64,000 nt of DNA, taken from Planctomycetota bacterium. Its GTDB lineage: Bacteria > Planctomycetota > UBA1135 > GCA-002686595. Under the pieces are notes generated by a model, which was given only the letters and a program-made list of their open reading frames with translations, was not told where the DNA came from and ran no database searches. The stretch is taken from positions 516,707 to 580,706 of the forward strand of contig JADJLZ010000005.1 in assembly GCA_016709875.1 (NCBI GenBank). The letters run 5' to 3'. The translations under genes and the position numbers were made by a program. This document shows, one piece after another, positions 21,099-29,630 of the stretch. Every line of letters starts with the position of its first letter. Within the stretch, counting starts at the first letter, position 1.

Positions 21099-22373
21099 CT
21101 AGGAGCGGTAGTCCGCGTTGATGCGCACGTAGTCGGCGGAGAAGTCGCAGGTCCACGCTTCCGCGCGCGCCGATCCGACGCCGAGGTCGATGCCCAGCAC
21201 GACCTCGTGATTGTTGAGCAGGTGCAGGTGCGCCGCAGGCTCATTCTCGGGGTGCGGTCTCCCGGAGGAGAAGACGTCCGCTTCGCCGATCCAGACACGC
21301 GCCTGATTCGGGTCGAATCGAATGCCCGAACGCCCGGCGGCAGCCAGGATTCGGCCCCAATTGGGGTCGCGCCCGTGCACGGCCGTCTTCGTGAGCGGGC
21401 TCGTGGCGATTGTTCGCGCCACTTCGGCGGCTTCGCGCTCGCCGGGTGCCCCGTGGACCTGCACAGTGACGAGTCGGGTCGCGCCCTCGCCATCCGCTGC
21501 GATGCAGCGGCAGAGTTCCTGGCTCACTTCGAGGACAGCGTGTTCGAGCACGTCGTCGTGGGAGTCGCTCCAACTCGCGCGCGACTTGGGGTGGGTGGCG
21601 GCCTCGGCGTGCTGGCTGCTCCACAGCAAGAAGGTGTCATTGGGAGATGTGTCGCCGTCGACGGTCAGGCGATGGAAGCTGCGGTCCGCGATTCGCTTCA
21701 GCATCTCGCGCGGGTGGTCGTCCGCCGGTCCATCCGTGAGGACATAAGCCAGCATGGTCGCCATGTTGGGATGGATCATTCCCGATCCCTTGGCCACCCC
21801 GGTGACACGGAAGGGCGGGCCGGCCTTGTCCTCGACGGCGAGCGTGCGCACCTTCGGTACGAGGTCGGTGGTCATGATCGCGGTCGCGAAGTCGCCTAGG
21901 CCACGCTCGTTGGCGAGGTTCACGAGGCCGGGCAGCGCCTCGAGGATGCGCTCCCCAGGCAGCCGCGCGCCGATCACGCCTGTGCTCATGAAGAGCACTT
22001 CCTCGGGGGCGCAGCCCACGAGTTCCGCCAGCGCGCGCTGCACAACGCGGTTGTCCTCGATGCCTTCCTCGCCGGTCGAGCAGTTGGCGTTGCCCGAGTT
22101 GACGAGCAGCGCGCGCACCTTGCCGCCGGACTTGGCCAGGCTTTCACGCCCGACGACGACGTGTGCGCCGAGCAGTTGATTGGATGTGAACAGCGCCGCC
22201 GCGGGGTAGGCGCGGTCTGCCACGATCAGGCCGAGGTCGAGCTTGCTCTTGCGGACGCGGATCCCGCAGTGCACCGCTGAGGCGCGAAAGCCGGCAGGCA
22301 GGACGGGGCGGGCATCGCTGACGCGATTCAGGCTCGGGAGGCGGTCTTCCATGCTTCCAATCTTCGTTTCCAT
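21099..22373 (-). CDS. argJ: Bifunctional glutamate N-acetyltransferase / ornithine acetyltransferase ArgJ
   Basis: About 424 residues. ArgJ transfers the acetyl group from N-acetylornithine to glutamate, recycling it in arginine synthesis. Family marks include LLVNSGNANCSTGEEG, the oxyanion pair FMSTGVIG and the autoprocessing site KGSGMIHPNMATML, where Thr becomes the nucleophile of the beta chain, then TVDGDTSPNDTFLL and KTAVHGRDPNWGRILAAAG. The start at 22373 has GGAG eight bases upstream; an ATG seven codons later (22352) is an alternative. It is the last gene of the arg operon and overlaps the argH end. No argA is in the operon, consistent with ArgJ supplying both steps. Confidence 0.93.
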   Translation of the reverse strand: METKIGSMEDRLPSLNRVSDARPVLPAGFRASAVHCGIRVRKSKLDLGLIVADRAYPAAALFTSNQLLGAHVVVGRESLAKSGGKVRALLVNSGNANCSTGEEGIEDNRVVQRALAELVGCAPEEVLFMSTGVIGARLPGERILEALPGLVNLANERGLGDFATAIMTTDLVPKVRTLAVEDKAGPPFRVTGVAKGSGMIHPNMATMLAYVLTDGPADDHPREMLKRIADRSFHRLTVDGDTSPNDTFLLWSSQHAEAATHPKSRASWSDSHDDVLEHAVLEVSQELCRCIAADGEGATRLVTVQVHGAPGEREAAEVARTIATSPLTKTAVHGRDPNWGRILAAAGRSGIRFDPNQARVWIGEADVFSSGRPHPENEPAAHLHLLNNHEVVLGIDLGVGSARAEAWTCDFSADYVRINADYRS

Positions 22374-23740
22374 TCCAGGATCTCCGTGCGCACGCGCGAG
22401 GGCGACGTGCCACCGACTTGGTTTCTGCGCTCGAGGACGGCGTCGGCGCACAGTTCGGCACGCCATTGTTCCTGCGTCACGTCCGCAAGCTCGGGGAGTT
22501 GCGCCCGCCAGGCCGGAGCCGGAAGCTCCTCGATTTCGCAGCGTGCCTCGAGCGCTGTTCGCACGACGGCGCCGGCGCGTTCGTGGGCATCGCGGAACGG
22601 AATCCCGCGCCGCACGAGCCAGTCGGCGAGGTCCGTGGCGTTGGCGTACCCGCGCGTGGATTCCGCGCGGCAGCGCTGCGTGTCGAAGCGCGCGCTGCGT
22701 ACCGTGATCGCCGCCACCTCGAGGCAGCCCTCGACGGTGTCGAGCGCATCGAAAAGCAGCTCCTTGTCCTCCTGCAGGTCCTTGTCGTAGGCGAGCGGCA
22801 GGCCCTTCTGCAGCACGAGCAGCGACTGCAGCGCGCCGAGCACACGCGCGGTCTTCCCGCGCAGGAGTTCGAGCGAGTCGGGGTTCTTCTTCTGAGGCAT
22901 CAGGCTCGAGCCGGTGGCCACGGCGTCCGAGAGCTCGAGCAGGCGCGATTCCTGCGAAGCGAAGAAGATCCAGTCCTCGGAGAGGCGCGAGAGGTGCACC
23001 GCCACCGTGCTGCAGGCGAAGGCAATCTCGGAAGCATGGTCGCGCGAGGCGACCGAATCGAGGCTGTTGCTCGTCGCTCCCGCGAAGCCAAGATCGCGCG
23101 CGAGCGCCTCGCGGTCGACGGGGAAAGCGGTCCCCGCGAGCGCGCCGCTGCCGAGCGGGCAGCGGTCCATGCGCGCGACCGCATCCTGAATGCGCGTGCG
23201 GTCCCGCTCGAGCATCTCGGCGTAGGCGAGCAGATGGTGGCCGATCGTCACCGGTTGCGCGCGCTGCAGGTGCGTAAAGCCCGGCATCGGGTCGGCCGCG
23301 TGGGGCTCCGCGAGTTCGACGAGCGCACGCTGCAGGTCGACGAGGCGCTCCTCGAGCGCGGCAGCCCGGCGCTTCAAGTAGAGGCGCAGGTCCGTCGCGA
23401 CCTGGTCGTTGCGCGAGCGGCCCGTATGCAGCTTGCGCGCCGGCTCGCCGATGTCGGACTTGAGTTCGCCCTCGACGTAACTGTGCACGTCCTCGGCCTG
23501 GGAGGCGGAGAAGGCCCCGGGCTGTTCCTCGAGGCGCGCGGCGAGGCGCTCGAGACCCTCGCGGATCGCGCGCTCCTCGGCAGAGTCGAGCACCTGCGCA
23601 GCGAGCAGCGCCTTGGCCCAGGCGATGCTCCCGCGGATGTCCTCGCGCCACATCCTGGAGTCGACGGCCAGGCTGCGGTTGAAGCTCTCGAAGCGCGGGT
23701 CGAGCCCGCCCGTGAAGCGTCCACCCCAGAGTTTGCTCAC
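22328..23740 (-). CDS. argH: Argininosuccinate lyase
   Basis: 470 residues, the last step of arginine synthesis, splitting argininosuccinate into arginine and fumarate. It starts MSKLWGGRF and contains EDVHSYVEGELKSDIGE, HTGRSRNDQVATDLRLYLK and the fumarase-superfamily signature GSSLMPQKKNPD. The length is normal. It overlaps argG by four bases (ATGA) and its tail overlaps the argJ start, so the three are translated from one message. Confidence 0.96.
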   Translation of the reverse strand: MSKLWGGRFTGGLDPRFESFNRSLAVDSRMWREDIRGSIAWAKALLAAQVLDSAEERAIREGLERLAARLEEQPGAFSASQAEDVHSYVEGELKSDIGEPARKLHTGRSRNDQVATDLRLYLKRRAAALEERLVDLQRALVELAEPHAADPMPGFTHLQRAQPVTIGHHLLAYAEMLERDRTRIQDAVARMDRCPLGSGALAGTAFPVDREALARDLGFAGATSNSLDSVASRDHASEIAFACSTVAVHLSRLSEDWIFFASQESRLLELSDAVATGSSLMPQKKNPDSLELLRGKTARVLGALQSLLVLQKGLPLAYDKDLQEDKELLFDALDTVEGCLEVAAITVRSARFDTQRCRAESTRGYANATDLADWLVRRGIPFRDAHERAGAVVRTALEARCEIEELPAPAWRAQLPELADVTQEQWRAELCADAVLERRNQVGGTSPSRVRTEILEWKRRLEAWKTASRA

Positions 23741-25005
23741 ACGAGGACCTTGCGCGCCTTGCCGCGCGCGGCCTTCGGCTTGGAGGCCTTGCGTGCCGCG
23801 CCCGCCGCCTCGCGCTGCACCTTCGCTGCGACCATCCCGGGCAGACCGTAGAGGCGCACGAAACCGTAGCTGTCCTTGTGGTCGAAAGCCGCGCTGTCGC
23901 CGAAGGTGGCGAGGTCCTCGCGGTACAGCGAGAAGGGGCTCTTCGAAGAGAGCGCCGTGGCCGAGCCCTTGAAGAGCTTGACCGCCACGCTACCAGTGAC
24001 GGTGCGCGTCGCCTGGCGGAAGAAGGCGTCCATCGACTCGCGCAGCGGCGCGAACCAGCGCCCTGTGTAGACGAGGTCGGCGTAGTCGGGCATGAGCTTC
24101 TCGCACATGCGCTGCGTGTCACGGTCGAGCGTCAGCGCACGCAGCGTGCGCAGGCCCTCGAGGATGATCGTCCCGCCGGGCGTCTCGTAGACGCCGCGCG
24201 ACTTCATCCCGACCAGACGATTCTCGGTGATGTCCACGCGTCCGACGCCGTGCTTGCCACCGAGCTTGTTGAGCAGCGTCACGAGTTCGATCGCGCCCAG
24301 GCGCTTGCCATCCACGGAGACGGGCACACCCTCCTCGTAGCCGACCTCGACGATCTGCGGGCGATCGGGGGCCTTCTCGGGCGAGACCGAGAGCATCCAC
24401 ACGTCGTCCGGCGGTGCGTTGGCCGGATCCTCGAGCGCGCCGCCTTCGTGGCTGATGTGCCACAGGTTGCGGTCGCGCGAGTAGATCTTCTTGCGGCTCT
24501 GCACGACCGGGATCTTGCGCTTGGCGGCGTAGTCGAGCGCGTCCTCGCGGCTCTTGATGTCCCACTCGCGCCAGGGCGCGAGGATCTTGAGCTCAGGTGC
24601 GAGCGCCATGTACGTGAGCTCGAAACGCACCTGGTCGTTTCCCTTGCCGGTGCAGCCGTGCGCCACGTAGGGCGCGCCGATCTCGAGCGCGTGCTCGACC
24701 TGCGCTTTGGCCAGGATCGGCCGCGCCATGCTGGTGCCGAGCAGATAGCGGCCCTCGTAGACCGTCATCGCGCGCAGGCAGGGCCAGACGTACTCCTCGA
24801 GGAAGGCCGTGCGCAGATCGACGACCTTGCACGCAGCAGCGCCCGAGGCGAGCGCCTTCTTCTCCAGGCCAGCGAGTTCGTCGTCGCCCTGGCCGACGTC
24901 GCAGCACAGGGCATGCACTTCGAGCGCGTAGTTCTCGCGCAGCCAGGGGATGATGATCGAGGTATCCAGACCGCCGGAGTAGGCGAGGACGACTTTGTCG
25001 GACAT
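23737..25005 (-). CDS. argG: Argininosuccinate synthase
   Basis: 422 residues. ArgG joins citrulline and aspartate with ATP. The N-terminal PP-loop motif VVLAYSGGLDTS binds ATP, and YVAHGCTGKGNDQVRFE, IVEVGYEEGVPVSV and GRVDITENRLVGMKSRG are ArgG signatures. The last 25 residues form a Lys/Arg/Ala-rich tail beyond the usual fold, of unknown use. It lies 42 bases after argF and overlaps argH. Confidence 0.96.
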   Translation of the reverse strand: MSDKVVLAYSGGLDTSIIIPWLRENYALEVHALCCDVGQGDDELAGLEKKALASGAAACKVVDLRTAFLEEYVWPCLRAMTVYEGRYLLGTSMARPILAKAQVEHALEIGAPYVAHGCTGKGNDQVRFELTYMALAPELKILAPWREWDIKSREDALDYAAKRKIPVVQSRKKIYSRDRNLWHISHEGGALEDPANAPPDDVWMLSVSPEKAPDRPQIVEVGYEEGVPVSVDGKRLGAIELVTLLNKLGGKHGVGRVDITENRLVGMKSRGVYETPGGTIILEGLRTLRALTLDRDTQRMCEKLMPDYADLVYTGRWFAPLRESMDAFFRQATRTVTGSVAVKLFKGSATALSSKSPFSLYREDLATFGDSAAFDHKDSYGFVRLYGLPGMVAAKVQREAAGAARKASKPKAARGKARKVLV

Positions 25006-25047
25006 GTGCGTGGCTTTCGGTTCGAGCGGTGGGGGATTCGGGGCGGC

Positions 25048-26004
25048 TCAGCTCTTGCCCATCAGCAGGGCGAGCACGGCCTTCTGGACGTGGAGGCGGT
25101 TCTCAGCGATGTCGTAGACGATCGACTGCGGGCCGTCGATCACGCCGGAGGTGACCTCGTGGCCGCGGTGCGCGGGCAGGCAGTGCATGAAGAGCGCGTC
25201 CGGCTTGGCGAGCGCCATCAGTTCCTCGTCCACGCGGTAGTCGTGGAAGATGTTGGCGCGCTCCTCGGTCTCGTCCTCCTGGCCCATGCTGGCCCAGACG
25301 TCGGTGTAGACTGCATCGGCGCCACGCACGCCGCGCTCGGCATCGTTCAGGATCTGGATGTCGGCGCCGGACTCGCGCGCGACGAGCATCGCCTCGCTGA
25401 CCACGCGCGCGTTGGGCTCGTAGCCCTCGGGCGTGCAGACCGTGATGTGCGTCCCGAGCAGCGCCGCAACGTGCACGAGCGAGTGGCAGGTGTTGTTGCC
25501 GTCGCCGACATAGACGAGCTTGCGGCCCTTGACCGAGCTCCACTTCTCCGTGAGCGTGTAGAAGTCCGCCAGCGCCTGGCAGGGGTGCAGGAAGTCGGAC
25601 AGCCCGTTGATCACGGGGATCTCGCAGTTCGCAGCGAGCTCCTCGAGCACGCGGTGCTTGAAGGTGCGTGCGACGATGCCGTGCACCCAGCGTTCGAGGT
25701 TGCGCGCCATGTCCTTGACCGATTCGCGCGCCCCCAGGCGCACGTCGCGGTGGTCCATGAACACGGCACTGCCGCCGAGCTCCTGGATGCCGATGTCGAA
25801 GGTGAAGCGCGTGCGCAGCGAGTCCTTCTCGAAGATCATCGCCAGGCGCTTCCCGCGCAGGAGGTCCGAGTACGCGCCGCGGTCGGCCTTGAGCACGCGT
25901 GTGGCGTCGAAGATCGTGTCGACGTCGCCGGGGCCGAGCTGCGCGATCGAGAGCAGATCCGGCACCGAAGCGTGCCGGCGAGGTCGAGCGCTGGATCGCA
26001 TCAT
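25048..26004 (-). CDS. argF: Ornithine carbamoyltransferase
   Basis: 318 residues, making citrulline from ornithine and carbamoyl phosphate. The carbamoyl phosphate loop reads FEKDSLRTRFTF (S-L-R-T-R in place of the more common S-T-R-T-R), followed by HPCQALAD and the C-terminal FMHCLPAHRG, with the Cys seen in ornithine carbamoyltransferases. These fit ornithine and not aspartate carbamoyltransferase; an N-acetylornithine variant is less likely given HCLPA and the argJ in the same operon. Two adjacent ATG codons (26004 and 26001) could start it. It begins 30 bases after the argD stop. Confidence 0.92.
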   Translation of the reverse strand: MMRSSARPRRHASVPDLLSIAQLGPGDVDTIFDATRVLKADRGAYSDLLRGKRLAMIFEKDSLRTRFTFDIGIQELGGSAVFMDHRDVRLGARESVKDMARNLERWVHGIVARTFKHRVLEELAANCEIPVINGLSDFLHPCQALADFYTLTEKWSSVKGRKLVYVGDGNNTCHSLVHVAALLGTHITVCTPEGYEPNARVVSEAMLVARESGADIQILNDAERGVRGADAVYTDVWASMGQEDETEERANIFHDYRVDEELMALAKPDALFMHCLPAHRGHEVTSGVIDGPQSIVYDIAENRLHVQKAVLALLMGKS

Positions 26005-26034
26005 GTCGGCTCGGGACGAAAGCCGCCGCGCGGC

Positions 26035-27198
26035 TCAGAGGTCGCGAGCGGCGCGCGCAGTCCAGGCCCTGCGCGATCTCGTCCTGCGTGATGACGTACG
26101 GAGGGAGCAGGCGCAGCACGTCGCTGCCGGCGCGGTTGGTGAGCAGCCCGGTCTGGAACAGCGTCTTCTGCAGCGCCTCGGCGCCGCGTTCCAGGCGCAG
26201 GCCCTGCATCAGCCCCAGGCCGCGCACCTCGCTCACGACGGCGAACTCGCGCTGCAGACCGGCGAGCCCGGCGGAGAGCTGCGCGCCGCGCGCGCGCACG
26301 TTTTCCAGCAGTCCGTGCTGCTCGATCTCGTCGAGGAAGCACAGCGCGCCGCGGCACACGAGCGGCCCGCCGGCGAAGGTCGAGCCGTGGTCGCCGGGCA
26401 CGAGCGTGCCCGCGAGCGCCTTCGAAACGACCGCCGCGCCCATCGGCAGGCCCGCGGCGATCGGCTTGGCGAGCGTGACGATATCCGGGCACGACGCCAG
26501 CGTGTTGGGCGGCGAGGAAGCGACCGGTGCGACCGCTGCCGCACTGCACCTCGTCGTGGACGAGAAGCGTGCCGGTTTCGGTCGTGAGCGCGCGCGCGGC
26601 GCGCAGGTAGTCCGGATCGAGAACGCGCACGCCCGACTCGCCCTGGATCGGCTCGAGAATCAGCGCTGCATGCGTGCGCGTGCGCGCAGCGCTGCTCGAG
26701 CGCCTGGAGGTCGTTTGCCGGTACGAACTCGACGCCCGGGACGAGCGGCTCGAAGGGCTCGCGGTACTTGGCCGTGTGCGTCACGGAGAGCGCGCCCATG
26801 GTGCGGCCGTGGAAGCTGCCCTCGAGCGCGACGAAGCCGGTGCGAGCGGGCTGGCCGACCACGCGCTGGTGCTTGCGGGAGATCTTGAGCGCCGCTTCGA
26901 CTGCCTCGGTGCCGCTGTTGGTGAAGAACACGGCCTCCAGCCCGCACAGGCGCGTGACGCGTTCCGCGACCTCTTCGGTGTACGGATGGCGGAACAGGTT
27001 GCTCGTGTGGATCAGGCGGCCGAGCTGGTCGCTGAGCTCCGCCACCATGCGCGGGTGCGCGTGGCCCAGAGCCGAGACGGCGATGCCGCCCAGGAAATCG
27101 AGCCACTCGCGGCCTTCCGCGTCCCACAGGCGCGCGCCGCGTCCGCGCACGAAGATTTCGTCGGCGCGCAGGTAGGTGGAGAGGACGTGTTCATCCAT
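26035..27198 (-). CDS. argD: Acetylornithine aminotransferase with three apparent single-base insertions
   Basis: PLP-dependent aminotransferase of arginine synthesis. The product reads in pieces: MDEHVLSTYLRADEIF to LEQRCAHA in one frame, THAALILEPIQGESGVRVL to HAGVVP in a second, and DIVTLAKPIAAGLPMGAAV to QGLDCA in a third. Joins fall near 26675-26681, 26485-26486 (an extra G in ccggat) and 26050-26056. Removing three bases gives a normal 386-residue ArgD ending near the TGA at 26037-26035. The PLP lysine (LAKP) and FTNSGTEAVEAALKISRKH are intact. All neighbours are whole, so sequencing error is plausible, yet three breaks in one gene is unusual and decay cannot be excluded. Confidence 0.85.
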
Positions 27199-28006
27199 GG
27201 GTTGCGTACTCCGCCTGAAAGAGCGTGCCGACGGCCGCATCGAGCGCGCGCAGCACGCAGTCGGGCCCCGCAGCCGGCGCGATCTTGACCAGAGCGCCCG
27301 GGTGCGAGGCGAGCGCCTCGAGCGCCGCCTCGACCTTGGGGAGCATGCCGCCCGCGATCACGCCCGACTCGCGCAGGCGCGCGCACTCGGCCGGGCTGAG
27401 CAGCGGGAGGCGCTGCTTGTGCGCGTCGAGCACCGCGGGCACGTCGGTCAGGAACAGGATCGCGTCGCAGCGCAGCGCGGCGCCCAGCGGACCGGCCGCC
27501 ATGTCCGCGTTGATGTTGTAGAAGTGCGCGTCGGGGCCGTCGCAGCCGCGCGCGAGCGCTGCGGTCGTCGCGATCACCGGCACGAAGCCGCCGGCGAGCA
27601 GCGTGTCGACGAGGCGCCGGTCGACCGTGTGCACGCGGCCGACGTAGCCGAGCTCGACGCCGGGCAATTGCAGCGCCTGCGCGCCGAAGGATCCGCCGTC
27701 GGCGCCGCACAGTCCGACCGCGTCGAGCCCCTGCGCGCCCAGCGCGGCGACGAGCGCCTTGTTGACACTGCCGGAGAGCACCGCCAGAACGACCTCGGCC
27801 GTCTGCGCATCCGTGACGCGCAGGCCCTGGTGGTACTGCTCGGGCAGGCCCAGGCGCCGCACGAGATCGCGGATCTGGTTTCCGCCGCCGTGCACGACGA
27901 CCAGTTCGTGGCCCGCCGCGCGCGCGCGTCCCAGCGCCCGCGCGAGTTCCGCGCGCGCCGCGGGCTGCTCGAGCTGCGCGCCGCCGATCTTGACCAGCAG
28001 CTTCAC
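27191..28006 (-). CDS. argB: Acetylglutamate kinase
   Basis: 271 residues, phosphorylating N-acetylglutamate. It starts at a GTG (28006) that overlaps the argC stop as GTGA. The N-terminal KLLVKIGGAQLE binds phosphate, HELVVVHGGGNQI and FYNINADMAAGPLGAALRC are amino acid kinase family blocks, and VIAGGMLPKVEAALEAL is an ArgB signature. The C-terminal end overlaps the argD start by eight bases. It lacks an N-terminal extension of the kind linked to arginine feedback in some ArgB proteins, so feedback control through ArgB may be weak; that point is inference. Confidence 0.94.
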   Translation of the reverse strand: MKLLVKIGGAQLEQPAARAELARALGRARAAGHELVVVHGGGNQIRDLVRRLGLPEQYHQGLRVTDAQTAEVVLAVLSGSVNKALVAALGAQGLDAVGLCGADGGSFGAQALQLPGVELGYVGRVHTVDRRLVDTLLAGGFVPVIATTAALARGCDGPDAHFYNINADMAAGPLGAALRCDAILFLTDVPAVLDAHKQRLPLLSPAECARLRESGVIAGGMLPKVEAALEALASHPGALVKIAPAAGPDCVLRALDAAVGTLFQAEYATHG

Positions 28007-28986
28007 GCGAGTCCCGCCGCCTCCTCGAGCCCGAGCGCGAGGTTCATGTTCTGCAGCGCCTGGCCGGAGGCGCCCTTCAGGAGGTTGTCGATCACCGAGA
28101 CGAGCACCATGCGGTCCCCGCATTCGCCGACCGCGACGTGGCATTCATTGGTGTTTTGCACGCCGCGCAATTCGGGCAGCCCGCGCTCGAAGACGCGCAC
28201 GAAGCGCTCGCCCGCGTAGCGCTCGCGCAGGCAGTCGCGCAGCGTCTGCGCCTTCACGCCAGGCGCGGGCGCGAGGTAGATCGTCGAGAGGATGCCGCGG
28301 AAGACGGGCAGCAGGTGCGGCACGAAGACGAGCTTCTCGGTGCCCGCGTGCAGCCGGATCTCCGGCTGGTGGCGGTGATTCCCGATCGCGTAGGCGAGGA
28401 AGTTCTCGTGGCTGTTGCCGAAGTGGGTGCGCGCGCTCGGTGTCTTGCCCGCGCCCGAGACGCCGCTCTTGCTGTCGCACACGATCGTCTCCTGAGGCGC
28501 GACGAGGCCCGCCTCGAGCAGCGGCCGCAACGCGAGCAGGATCGAGGTCGGGTAGCAGCCGGGGTTCGCCACGAGGCGCGCCCCGTGCAGGCGCTCGCGC
28601 GCGAGTTCGGTCAGGCCGTAGACCGCCTGCGGCAGGAGCTGCGGCGCGGGGTGTTCGTGCGCGTAGTGCGCGCGGTACAGGGCGGGGTCGGGCAGGCGGA
28701 AGTCCGCGGAGAGGTCGACCACGTGCTTGCCGAGCTCCAGACAGCGCTGCGCGAGCGGCGCCGAGGTGCCGTGCGGCGTGCACAGGAAGACGCCGTCGCA
28801 CTCCTCGACGCGCTTCCAGTCGAGCGCCTCGATCTCGGGCTCGCTCTCGAGATCGGGCACGTCGGCGCTCGCGCCCTCGCGCGCGCTGGCGAAGACGTGC
28901 AGCTCGAGCGCGGGATGGCGCGCGAGCAGGCGCTGCAGCTCCCGGCCGGTGTAGCCGGAGGCTCCCAGGACGGCGGCGCGCTTCAT
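28003..28986 (-). CDS. argC: N-acetyl-gamma-glutamyl-phosphate reductase
   Basis: 327 residues, reducing acetylglutamyl phosphate with NADPH. The Rossmann motif AAVLGASGYTGRELQRLL is at the N-terminus and the catalytic Cys lies in LVANPGCYPTS. KSGVSGAGK, HFGNSHENFLAYAIGNHRHQ and FVPHLLPVFRGILST are further family marks. The ATG at 28986 overlaps the argR stop by four bases; longer upstream frames belong to argR read in another register. Confidence 0.96.
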   Translation of the reverse strand: MKRAAVLGASGYTGRELQRLLARHPALELHVFASAREGASADVPDLESEPEIEALDWKRVEECDGVFLCTPHGTSAPLAQRCLELGKHVVDLSADFRLPDPALYRAHYAHEHPAPQLLPQAVYGLTELARERLHGARLVANPGCYPTSILLALRPLLEAGLVAPQETIVCDSKSGVSGAGKTPSARTHFGNSHENFLAYAIGNHRHQPEIRLHAGTEKLVFVPHLLPVFRGILSTIYLAPAPGVKAQTLRDCLRERYAGERFVRVFERGLPELRGVQNTNECHVAVGECGDRMVLVSVIDNLLKGASGQALQNMNLALGLEEAAGLA

Positions 28987-29483
28987 CGGCGCTTGGCTCC
29001 CTCGCGCAGTTCGTTCAGTTTGCGCACCACCCCACGCGCAGCCGGCGCGCTGCGGGCGATGACGAGGATCGTGTCGTCGCCTTCGATCGTGCCCAGCACC
29101 TCGTTCCAGCCGGCCTTGTCGAGCGCCACGGCGAGCGGACCGGCGGCGCCCACCGGAGTCTTGACCACCACCTGGTTGCCGGCGGCGACGGCGGAGCTCA
29201 TCCAGCCCTGGACGGCCACGTAGAGCGCCAGGCTGGCGTCCGCCTCGGCGGGGGGCACGGAGGTCGGCAGCTCGTAGCCGTTCGGGCCCTTGAGCAGGCC
29301 CATGTCGCGCAGGTCGCGCGAGAGCGTGGCCTGATTCACCTCGATGCCGCTCTTGCCCAGGAGTTCCGCCAGCTCGGACTGGCTGTGGACGTGGCGCGCG
29401 CGGACCAGCTCGGCGATGCGCGCGCGGCGTTCTTCCCGAGAGGAGAGGCGCGGGTCCTGGGTGCTGCGGGGAGGCTTGAGCAT
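28983..29483 (-). CDS. argR: Arginine repressor ArgR
   Basis: 166 residues. An N-terminal winged helix (SREERRARIAELVRARHVHSQ region) with NQATLSRDLRDMGLLKG, the ArgR DNA-binding signature, is followed by the C-terminal arginine-binding and hexamer domain with TIEGDDTILVIARS, which holds the paired acidic residues that contact arginine. With arginine bound it represses arg genes. It heads the argRCBDFGHJ operon, and its own start codon lies inside a palindrome resembling an ARG box, which indicates autoregulation. The start at 29483 was chosen because MLKPPRSTQDPRLS leads straight into the domain; the upstream in-frame extension crosses the promoter. Confidence 0.93.
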   Translation of the reverse strand: MLKPPRSTQDPRLSSREERRARIAELVRARHVHSQSELAELLGKSGIEVNQATLSRDLRDMGLLKGPNGYELPTSVPPAEADASLALYVAVQGWMSSAVAAGNQVVVKTPVGAAGPLAVALDKAGWNEVLGTIEGDDTILVIARSAPAARGVVRKLNELREGAKRR

Positions 29484-29512
29484 AGAATATGCTTTTGTGT
29501 GCAACATTATGC
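29480..29512 (-). promoter_or_regulatory. Two ARG-box-like palindromes over the argR promoter and start
   Basis: GCATAGAATATGC (29480-29492) is a perfect interrupted palindrome. GCAACATTATGC (29501-29512) resembles it, and the centres lie about 20-21 bp apart, the usual spacing of paired ARG boxes. The first covers the argR ATG and the second covers the -10 element. TGCAT/ATGCA half-sites occur among known ARG boxes. Binding by ArgR is inferred. Confidence 0.6.
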
Positions 29513-29534
29513 ATGGCGCCAGGGTGCCGGGCAA
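29506..29534 (-). promoter_or_regulatory. Promoter of the argRCBDFGHJ operon
   Basis: On the minus strand TTGCCC (plus 29529-29534) and CATAAT (plus 29506-29511) are spaced by exactly 17 bases. The predicted start site lies about 15-20 bases before the argR ATG and inside the two ARG-box-like sites. Confidence 0.55.
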
Positions 29535-29630
29535 GCGCCGCGTGCCTTTTTTCTTTCCTCGCGACCGAGCTTGAAGGCCGCTCATCCGTTCGGGTAGGAG
29601 TGCCGCCCCCCCCATGCGAGCGGAGCCCAC

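Noticed and set aside
20780..21121. Open frame of 113 codons between the rRNA terminator and argJ
   Set aside because: No ribosome binding site, Arg/Ser-rich composition and no recognised product.
25103..26443. Continuous minus-strand frame joining the argD C-terminus to sequence opposite its own operon neighbour
   Set aside because: After the ArgD homology ends it reads argF in the wrong frame; a third indel near 26050 explains it better.
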